From positions 496,001 through 560,000 of the forward strand of contig CM066918.1 of the NCBI GenBank assembly GCA_033964015.1: DNA of 64,000 bases. Reading direction: 5' to 3'. The translations under genes and the position numbers were made by a program. The stretch's first letter is position 1. Every line of letters starts with the position of its first letter. This DNA comes from Scolanthus callimorphus (taxonomy: Eukaryota; Cnidaria; Anthozoa; Actiniaria; Edwardsiidae). Of this stretch, positions 57,801 to 64,000 are shown piece after piece. The notes under the pieces are model-generated. The model made no database searches. It saw only the letters and a list, made by a program, of their open reading frames with translations, and was not told where the DNA came from.

Positions 57801-60800
57801 TACTGCCAGTAGTCGCGAAAATCTTTGAAAAAATAGTTCACAATCAACTCTATAATTACTTAAATGATAATAAATTGCTATCAAATCAACAGTCAGGCTT
57901 CATATCACTCCATAGTACCCTAACAGCTCTGCTCGAAGCCACTGACAGTTGGTCAGTTAATATTGATAAAGGCCTACTCAATGGTGTAATCTTTATTGAT
58001 TTAAAAAAGGCTTTCGATACGATAAACCACGAGATCTTATTGAGCAAGTTGGGATACTATGGGGTGACAAATGACAGCCAAAAGTGGTTCAAGTCGTATT
58101 TAAGCAACCGTAAACAGAGGTGTAACGTCAATGGACACTTGTCCGGTAACTCTAACCTGACAGGTGGGGTGCCTCAAGGGTCCATAATTGGCCCACTTCT
58201 GTTTCTATTGTACATCAATGATCTATCTAGTTGCTTAAGCACCTCTTGCCCACGAATGTATGCAGACGACACAAATCTAAGCATATCAGCTCCGGCCATT
58301 GAAGAACTCGAGATGCAAATCAACCTTGAGCTCTCAAAACTAAATCAATGGCTAAAAGCCAATAAGTTAAGCCTAAACGTGGCCAAAACTGAATTCATGA
58401 TTATGGGCTCTAGACAAAGGTTAAGTGCCAGAGCTGATGGTCGTCCTATAAACATAAACATTGAGGGGAAAAAGATCAAAAGGGTTGATGAAACAAAATC
58501 ATTGGGCGTATTTATCGACAAAAATCTGTGTTGGGACAAACACATAAATGAGATATCGAAAAAATTTCATCTGGCATTGGCGCCCTGAAACGGATTAGGC
58601 CGTTTGTCACCTTGGACACTGCTGTCAAAATCTATAAAGCGCTCATTGAGCCACATTTCGATTACTGCAGTCCAGTGTGGCATGGAATAAACAGCAAACT
58701 CAATGATAAATTGCAAAAATTACAAAACCGCGCTGCCAGAGTCTTAACAAAATCGCCCTTTGACACTAGCTCAGCTCTTCTCCGTAATCTTCTTGGTTGG
58801 GACGACGTGTCCACAAGAAGAAACAAACACCTAGGTGTTGCAATGTATAAAACCCTCAATGGTCTTTTTCCCTCATATTTACGGGATCTGTTTGTTTCCT
58901 GTGATTCTCATTATAATCTAAGAAACCAGGATAATAAGTTGGCACTACCGATGCCGAAAACAAACTACCGAAAACGGTGCTTCAGTTACAACGGGGCCAA
59001 ACTTTGGAATAGTCTACCAGATGAACTGAGACAATCAGATTCACTGGGGAAATTTAAGAAGGGTATCACCCAATTTTTGTAGTTACCGAACTCACACACG
59101 GCAATCATGGAAAACAGTTACATGTAATCATTTTATCTATATGTTTGTATGTTATACTGATGATTTTTAACCGTGTATAAATAAATGTGTGTATGTATGT
59201 ATGTACGAATGATGATCGGTGCAATTTGCATACGGAAAATTTGCATTACAATGCTGTCACACGCACGATTTACTAGATTAAATGCTAATGCAAATGTTAT
59301 TTCTTTCTGATCCAGAAAATGCAGCACTGTCACGTGCATTTTAAGTATTTTTCGTGAGATCTCCTAGAAATGGAACTGTATTCCTACCAGGTGCGTAGGG
59401 CTTCAAGCTTCAAATGAGTAGTTTTTTAGCTTAGAACATGATATGGGCGTACAAATTGTTCATCGATAGGTTACATTTTAGTACGCAGCTGTGTACTTTA
59501 AGTGTATGGTAGCTACGAAGGAGCCTGTACAACTTGGGCCAGAGCAGAATACACATGGTCAGTTTAAGTCTTTTGTGAAAAAGTTATCGATACCTTTTTT
59601 ACTGCTGGCGAATTGTCGGACCTGATCCTCTCCTCTAATTGCTAACTTATTATAAAGATGCCTTTATTTCAGTCGAACAACAAACGCCGTGCGACCTAGG
59701 CAGCCGACTTTAATGCTGTTAGTGTTGTCAATGTTTTTTGTGTGCAAACTGTTGCGGTGTCCCTGCCCGCATGTAGTACTGTATGTTGTAATCGATAAAA
59801 TAAATCAAACATTCTTAGAGCGGATTTCACATGACTGTCAACACTTGTTATGTAATTGCGATTGCTTTGCGTTCTCATTACTCGTTTTTCTCAGCCAATC
59901 AAATTCTGCGTAAATATAATTGTGTTGTGATTTAATAATTGGTTCGGCTTGTGATTGGCTGAGAAAATAGCCATTTAGGAGCAAGTCGTGATTTCTCTTC
60001 TGATTGGCTAGCGATTGCTCAATTGCAATTGTTTTCGCGATTGTCATGTGAAATCTGCTCTAACTAACGTGTGTAATTCGTACATCCATGTACATACTTG
60101 AGCAAGGTGCGTTCCTGAACACGGTGATGTTCCTGCCAACATTACAAGCATGTTCCTTCAGTACACACTCGTTATTGTACGTTCTCCCATCCAAACCACA
60201 AACTGGTTTGAGGATCTTACGGCAAGCTCTCTTGCAAGCACATTTTCCATGGTGCTTAAAACGTATTGTCCACTGACTCACACATGATGCCACGGTCAGT
60301 AAACACAGGTTGTTATACGTCTTTCCGTCAGTTCCACATACAGGGGCAAGAGAACGACCACACGCCAGGGCACATGGTCTGGACACTGCAAGAAGGGCGT
60401 TGGATGTATAGAACAATTAGTACTAAAGAATTCCACAAAAAACATCAACAAGCGCGAGGAAAATTTCGACCAGGACGGAGTATTACCGCCATGGGGCAGA
60501 ATGAGTGGACATGTCGATATGCAAATGATATGCATATCGAATTATCTCACGCTCTGTGCCCGCGAACTTCGATTCAATGCTCGTGAAATACAAAGGAAAC
60601 GCGTGAAAACAGCTCACTTCGATGGGTAAAGTAAACATTTCCTCAAAATCTAGTGTCTTACTAAAAAATGTAACGGCGGATTTCGATAGCCGAAACGTTG
60701 ATCTACAAATCTATATCTTCCGTTTAGCATTTGATGAAAAATTGGACTGCGCAATTGATTTCAAAGTTGGTGTATTTTTGAGCCCATTTTGTGTGAGATC

Positions 60801-63800
60801 GTAGTTTCAAAGTAGATTTGTGCAAAACTTTCAATAAACTTCGAAAAATGTAACGCCGGTAAAGGCTTCTTCTTTCTGTATATTCAATTATAAGACCAAA
60901 GTTGGAACTTGGAAGTTTTACGTCGACTGCGCAAGTTAGTTTGTTTAGCAGTAATAAGCTAATTCCCTAATTGATATGCATCTCGACGGAAAATTAAGCT
61001 GCTTCGTATTCATATCGGATAGCTCGATTCATGGCCTTATTTACTCCCGTGGGAGAAACTAACTTCTTAAGCTCCGCCCTCGAAACTCTGAACGAAATAG
61101 GCGCCACCTATAAATTCCTAGTTAAGCTTCGTCGATTTACTGGCGGTTTTTTAAGGATTCGTTTTTAAAGATACCGCAAAATGAGTTATTCACTAAACTT
61201 AGGAAAGAGTAGGTCATGGTAGATCATGGTTATAATGAAACTGTCGGATCATTTGTTATGAAGCTCGCAGTATTACAAGTCTTTCGCCATTTCCAGTTCT
61301 TATGAGGCGCATCAACAAAAGTTAGAGAAAATAGAAAAACACGAGCGATGCAAGCTTTAATTTGATACAAAACACTTAGTGTTTTTAAAATCGCATCAGT
61401 AGAATGTGCACATTAGAAATCTGAGTTAAACAAGCAACTTGATATAAAATACTTAGTGGCAGGGAATGTTTACGCCACGTAAAGCCTGAGATTTCGAGTG
61501 AGCAGAAGAACAAAATAGCGGTAAGGATGTTCAATAGCCTCAACAAGTTTCGCTGTTTCTAAGCCACATTTGGAAAAAAAACTGAACTCCTAAGAAGAAC
61601 TGGTAAATTATACATCTGAAAGTGATAAGCTTTAATTTTGTAGGAGAAAATGTGCTAGGGATAGAATCCGCTGCAAAAAAAAGAGACTGCCTGAGACGAG
61701 AGATTTGAGAGCCTGAGGTGTGAGATTTTGCGGTTCTAGAAGAGACAATGCACCCTTTTGTTCTGCGCGCTCTCTTTTTTCAGTCTTTTGTTTCTCAATT
61801 TCTTTGAGTTCTTAATTAATGCAAGCACGACACAGTCATAAGAGAAATATCTTTAGTATGCGACCATCGTTCGTGTTAGCTACGACTATAAAGGATTTGA
61901 GGTGAATTTAAGCAATGGCGTCGCGAAAATGTTGCACCATGCTATTTCCGACCATCGTTCAAGTATGTAACAGACGATAGACTGCAAGCGTTCTTCAGGT
62001 AAGAAACGACACTAAATTAATCGCGCAAACAAGCATACTCTTTGCAAACGTATGAACTATTGTTGATCACACCAATTTACGCAGTTTTGCATGTTTTACC
62101 CAGTCTAGTGCGCTTTTGAAAATAACGACAGTTTTAAGCGTCTTTGCCGGCATTTTGTTCTTCGAACTCATAACGCATGTGTATTTGAACTAAACATACT
62201 CCAGGACTTGCTTTATTGTATCTGCGGCGTTCATTCGCGCTAGCACACAGTATTTAACACTGAATCTTGTTCTTCGCGGTTTTCAATGTTTTACCATGTT
62301 TATAGATGCGCTTTAAAACTTTTCAGTAGCCAAAAGCGAAGTTTGCATAACTTGGATTTCTCTCTAACCGGTCAAATGGCAAGTAAGAAAAACCTCACAC
62401 ACGCCTAAATCGAGGAATGCTCACTGGCACTTAGAATTTTTTCTAAACAAGCGCTCACCTACAGAAATGAAAAAAAGAATTAGGAAAATCATCAAGGTTC
62501 GAACCTGTAACTTTCCAGTTACTATACCCAAACCCTAACCACTACGCTATGAGTGGATTCGCTGGTTCGGACAGCTCCTTTTATTGATTACGTACCTTAA
62601 TAGTATTAATCTTTAATAGAACGAGGCATATACTATAAAAATATACTAAAATGATGTATTAACCCTTATCCTGACTAGTAGTCTTGATAGTTCAAATATT
62701 TGAATGTTTTAGGTCAATTTGAAGTAATATTATCAAAAATATCGTTTGATTACGTACCTTAATAGTATTAATCTTTAATAGAACGAGGCATATACTATAA
62801 AAATATACTAAAATGATGTATTAACCCTTATCCTGACTAGTAGTCTTGATAGTTCAAATATTTTGAATGTTTTTAGGTCATTTGAAGTAATATTATCAAA
62901 AATATCGTTAAATTATTCATGGTGAGCATTCCTCCATTTAGGAATGACGAAAAACCTCCTGTCAATCATTTTTCTTGATTGACACTTTCTCGAACAGATC
63001 TATATTTTCGGAGGTTTTTCGGAGTAACCGAGTCTTATCCGAGGTTACGATTCATTGACTGCCCCCAGGGAGCCATCCAACCGGCGGCCAATCAGATGCC
63101 TTTTAAGTAGAACATGAATTTAATCAGAGTTAATGAGGCGGTCAGATGTCCCTGATTGTATAGCAATTCTGCCCCATGCACCTTTTTTAATGAACATTTA
63201 TTACATTATCTACTTGTTGAACTTTATCTATCTATTATCTATTAGTTGCTTAGCTCATATATAGCTCATATATACCATTGACAGAATTCCACGGGCTAGT
63301 AATGTTTGTAAATAATATATTTAAATTTTAATAAACTGAAACTGAACTGAACACTGAGTGATACACATTCAAGGAACACCACGAACTGGTTAATAGCTGC
63401 CCCGCGTCGACACTAAAAATCCTGATCCTAGCTTCTTTAAATAAGTGCTTTATATATTTTTTTGTTTAAGGAAACGTTTAAGAGAAGAGACGTCTCTGAT
63501 AGGCATTTTTCATTTTAGCTATATCTAGAACAAATAAGAAGGATTCAAGGTTTAAGTTAGGGTTAGATTAACGGGACTAACATAGATTAACAGGGCCTTT
63601 GTGTGCCTGAAACTACAGAAATTACATACAAATCTTAGCAGACAAAACAGACATTTCTCTGCAGACCATTTTTTTCGTAAGCTGTTGAAAACTAATATAA
63701 TTGGTCTTATCAAATGCACCGATCAAGTAGATAGATAGTTCAGGTGCGGGTTGTTCAAAGGTGGATTAATTTAAACCAGGTTTAGTTCTGAACAAAACCA

Positions 63801-64000
63801 TCGAGTCACCATGGTAATTAATCCTGATTAGTGCTAAACCACTTTCGAGCAACTGGACCGAGGGCAATTATATTTGTAATCGTGGACAAACATGAATTTC
63901 CCGATAACATCACTAGCCAAGTGGATGCTTTTTAATTTTCAGGAGTACGCAAAGGAAACCGAGCCAAGTGAGAAAACGTACCGCATTTTCCCTCGTGTAC
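48638..64000 (-). CDS. Multidomain follistatin-like/Kazal and thyroglobulin type-1 protein (3' part)
   Basis: Probably a secreted serine- and cysteine-protease inhibitor. Exons on the - strand, 5' to 3': >64000-63982, 60385-60098, 53150-52938, 52518-52311, 52032-51823, 51572-51363, 50913-50699, 50438-50292, 49427-49209, 48804-48638 (stop TAA). Every exon has phase 1 at both ends, so modules can be shuffled without frame loss. Order: Kazal (end only), Kazal-Kazal, thyroglobulin-1, FOLN-Kazal, thyroglobulin-1, FOLN-Kazal, FOLN-Kazal, Kazal, FOLN-Kazal, Kazal. By the Kazal rule that P1 is the second residue after Cys2, P1 residues are R and K, then K, E, L, R, Q and L. Two exons have single-base losses that break the frame. 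Signal peptide and start are outside the window. Agrin and SMOC also mix such modules, but no distinguishing domain is seen. Confidence 0.92.
49209..49427 (-). CDS. FOLN-Kazal exon, P1 Gln
   Basis: CPRFQVCRVKNGKASC, then CPQVYQPVCGSDGRTHSN. THS replaces the usual TYx-N step. Donor gtaagt; the split codon gives Ser at the next junction. Confidence 0.9.
50101..50211 (+). mobile_element. Short element, copy 1 (gtccggttgctcgaaag)
   Basis: About 111 bp containing gactcgatggttttgctcag and ctaaacctggtttaaattta. It matches 63747-63860 in reverse orientation over its whole length. Both lie in introns of the Kazal gene. Confidence 0.8.
50292..50438 (-). CDS. Kazal exon, P1 Arg
   Basis: PCRMACPRHYAPVCGTDG, then RTYGNLCVL and IRFKHKGKC. 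It lacks the FOLN hairpin. P1 Arg suggests trypsin-like targets. Donor gtacgt; acceptor tttag. Confidence 0.92.
50699..50913 (-). CDS. FOLN-Kazal exon with one-base frame break
   Basis: CGWGAHCVVRNDKPVCEC and CPLFAMPVCGSNG (P1 Leu) read well. GGAAGACCTATGC then stands where GGAAAGACCTATGC (the G-K-T-Y step) is expected, causing a TGA a few codons on. In the +1 frame the domain finishes normally to GKC. Confidence 0.88.
51363..51572 (-). CDS. FOLN-Kazal exon, P1 Glu
   Basis: CKHGAKCVIKSGMPVCDC followed by CIEIFQPVCGTDGKTYSN and CKSKGKIRLKHKGT. The last Cys is formed across the junction (T|GT, donor gtatgt). P1 Glu is unusual and would suit a glutamyl-specific protease. Confidence 0.92.
51823..52032 (-). 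CDS. Thyroglobulin type-1 exon B
   Basis: VTKCQREYLERI ... LIPRCDKNGLYTRVQC, with ACYCVNIFTGKEIPGTQRPF. CWCV is CYCV here. The final Cys codon is split T|GT across the donor gtaagt. Confidence 0.92.
52311..52518 (-). CDS. FOLN-Kazal exon with frame-breaking A losses
   Basis: The FOLN part (CTFGAPCVMRNGKPVCVC) and Kazal (CSKLLRPVCGTDGKTY, P1 Lys) are clear. After CKSKG the frame slips: GGAAGATACG stands where GGAAAGATACG is expected, and GGAAATGTG where GGAAAATGTG is expected. Each is short by one A. Confidence 0.88.
52938..53150 (-). CDS. Thyroglobulin type-1 exon A
   Basis: LTKCQHRRLAESW ... IPVAQ-type segment CDANGLFKSLQC, then the diagnostic QHCWCVNIHTG and IEIPGTRRPLGNQTP. The final Cys is split: T from this exon joins GC of the next. 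Type-1 domains can inhibit papain-like proteases. Confidence 0.93.
53965..55047 (+). CDS. LINE ORF1: coiled coil plus SGNH-hydrolase-like domain
   Basis: 360 aa and intact. The coiled coil is at about 90-130 (LQRENENLRAECDHLRREMK). The esterase-like domain at about 200-355 has IIAGDSII (block I, Ser), HVGTNSLS (block III, Asn) and GGLHLTAEGT (His block). The Asp normally two or three residues before the His is not visible, so activity is doubtful. Esterase-bearing ORF1 proteins are typical of CR1/L2-group elements. The stop TAG directly abuts the ORF2 ATG. Confidence 0.88.
   Translation: MTRTSKTKDKTTPKSKLVDDAIPESTQDAIDLDSFSADRANTVHDSAVEPSVKEKASEFVTKDELCKLKAELLDYFKEGFKSPPKHHNETEAGLQRENENLRAECDHLRREMKVLEDENKSLVTAMRLVMSDSEATRGAAQVSRSSKCQDPAVSPEVSWQTVAPKQRGWAVKSTESQPSTSGSKTQPQPRKPAVAKEQIIIAGDSIIKHVQGRKMSKTHNVKVSSFAGATVEDMRDYVKPLLRKKCNKLILHVGTNSLSTAEPWQVAEQIVDLAREISTSHPDTKVSISALTTRTDKFTDKIPEANKILRSFCRDNEWQFIANNNVKSSMLNPGGLHLTAEGTKQLARNFINVIRDREEE
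55669..56506. mobile_element. 838-bp TIR element nested in LINE ORF2
   Basis: Starts cccggcgtaatcaatcgaac and ends gttcgattgattacgccggg, a perfect 20-bp terminal inverted repeat. It is flanked by the direct repeat aaatat (55663-55668 and 56507-56512), the expected target-site duplication. About 130 bp at each end is filled with gttcgat/atcgaac words. No transposase frame, so it is non-autonomous. Confidence 0.93.
56831..57296 (+). repeat. 222-bp direct duplication inside the LINE
   Basis: 56831-57052 and 57075-57296 are essentially identical, separated by 22 bp (tacgccaatactttgtacta tg) that repeats the copy's own end. The 244-bp offset shifts the reading frame. Confidence 0.9.
59817..60061. 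mobile_element. MITE, GAGCGGATTTCA TIR family, 245 bp
   Basis: Starts agagcggatttcacatgact and ends tgtcatgtgaaatctgctct with TA on both sides. It is highly similar to 35567-35820. It lies 37 bp downstream of the donor side of the double Kazal exon. Confidence 0.85.
60098..60385 (-). CDS. Double Kazal exon
   Basis: Two Kazal domains are encoded in one exon: CALACGRSLAPVCGTDGKTY (P1 Arg) and CKRACRKILKPVCGLDGRTY (P1 Lys). Both have basic P1, suggesting trypsin-like targets. The acceptor is at 60386 and the donor gtatgt; Ser is split across the next junction. A MITE ends 37 bp downstream. Confidence 0.92.
62388..62955. repeat. Composite repeat with inverted ends, tRNA-like head and 162-bp tandem pair
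   Basis: cctaaatcgaggaatgctcac (62404-62424) is inverted at 62922-62942 as gtgagcattcctccatttag g. Between lie a tRNA-like stretch (- strand, 62497-62570) and two tandem 162-bp copies (62586-62747 and 62748-62909), nearly identical. Confidence 0.75.
62497..62570 (-). repeat. tRNA-like (SINE-type) sequence
   Basis: On the - strand, tagcgtagtggttaggg resembles a Pol III A box and aggttcgaacctt a B box, at tRNA-like spacing. The acceptor stem does not pair and there is no convincing clover-leaf, so a tRNA-derived SINE head is more likely than a tRNA gene. Confidence 0.5.
63747..63860 (-). mobile_element. Short element, copy 2, inverted
   Basis: Reverse complement of 50101-50211 with a few substitutions (cgggttgttcaaaggtggat ... 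gctcgaaag-type end). Weak inverted ends gttgttcaaagg and cgagcaac suggest a MITE. Confidence 0.8.
63982..64000 (-). CDS. Kazal exon, 3' tip only
   Basis: Reads VHEGKC plus one base, followed by the donor gtacgt. This is the usual Kazal end (H-x-GKC). The joining base G with TG of the next exon gives Val. Confidence 0.75.

Larger units (their letters stand above)
55048..59082 (+). pseudogene. LINE ORF2: APE endonuclease and reverse transcriptase, broken
   Basis: The endonuclease begins CLNINRLTTHIDELRL and runs through SINETKLDESI and TGDCNANLLPG. Reverse transcriptase has RLLKMAVDVVSPYL, FIDLKKAFDTINHEIL, GGVPQGSIIGPLLF and the YADD box (MYADDTNL, about 58257). The C-terminal part has HFDYCSPVWHG and LWNSLPDELR. 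Lesions in order: frame slip near 55245 (cagaaatag), an 838-bp insertion at 55669-56506, a 222-bp direct duplication (56831-57052 and 57075-57296, offset 244, hence +1), and a slip near 58570. Confidence 0.85.
53900..59210 (+). mobile_element. CR1/L2-like non-LTR retrotransposon, inactive
   Basis: ORF1 with coiled coil and SGNH-type esterase; ORF2 with APE endonuclease and reverse transcriptase, no RNase H; the 3' end is gtgtataaataaatgtgtgt followed by TGTA repeats (59173-59207). It lies antisense to the host Kazal gene, in the intron between 60098 and 53150. The 5' boundary is approximate. A similar 3' tail without coding part occurs at 52233-52268. Confidence 0.88.
60386..63981. other. Large intron of the Kazal/thyroglobulin gene
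   Basis: No coding sequence supported on either strand. Contains the composite repeat at 62388-62955, a short LINE-type 3' tail (about 63290-63352, aataaactgaaactgaactg), and the inverted short element at 63747-63860. Confidence 0.6.

Noticed and set aside
62497..62570. Functional tRNA gene
   Set aside because: A- and B-box-like words are present, but stems do not pair into a clover-leaf; treated as SINE-like.

Overview
The window is eukaryotic, intron-rich, AT-rich DNA packed with foldback elements and retrotransposon remains. Gene content and intron style point to an invertebrate animal, and my best guess is an anthozoan cnidarian such as a coral or sea anemone. The organism is inferred, not proven.

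Layout: (1) 1-2026, + strand: the last four coding exons of a MICU1-type mitochondrial calcium-uptake regulator. (2) 2027-14750: about 12 kb with no gene I can support, holding several foldback elements. (3) 14752-15894, +: a single-exon rhodopsin-class GPCR. (4) 15895-20060: intergenic, with a cluster of repeated GC-rich modules. (5) 20171-26469, +: a six-exon homologue of animal D-glutamate cyclase (DGLUCY). Its N-terminal hydro-lyase-like domain is well kept, but its C-terminal cyclase domain has lost the family signatures. (6) 29430-43670, +: a complete 14-exon ionotropic glutamate receptor (931 codons before the stop, all splice phases consistent). Its 12th intron is occupied by a 3.9-kb tyrosine-recombinase (Ngaro/DIRS-like) retrotransposon on the - strand. 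(7) 45431-47300, +: a two-exon gene for a 267-aa protein I do not recognise. (8) 48638 to beyond 64000, -: the 3' part of a large secreted-type protein built of follistatin-like/Kazal and thyroglobulin type-1 modules. One of its introns holds a dead non-LTR retrotransposon (53.9-59.2 kb), which is itself interrupted by an 838-bp terminal-inverted-repeat element.

The most interesting host biology is the pairing of a diverged D-glutamate-cyclase homologue with an ionotropic receptor 3 kb downstream on the same strand. The receptor's pocket carries the Trp-Asp pair typical of glycine/D-serine-type subunits, and its pore has Glu at the Q/R site. A functional link between the two is only a hypothesis. 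Three Kazal-gene positions each lack one A from an A-run, which looks more like a base-calling or assembly fault than biology.

All family calls rest on motif recognition. No search was run.
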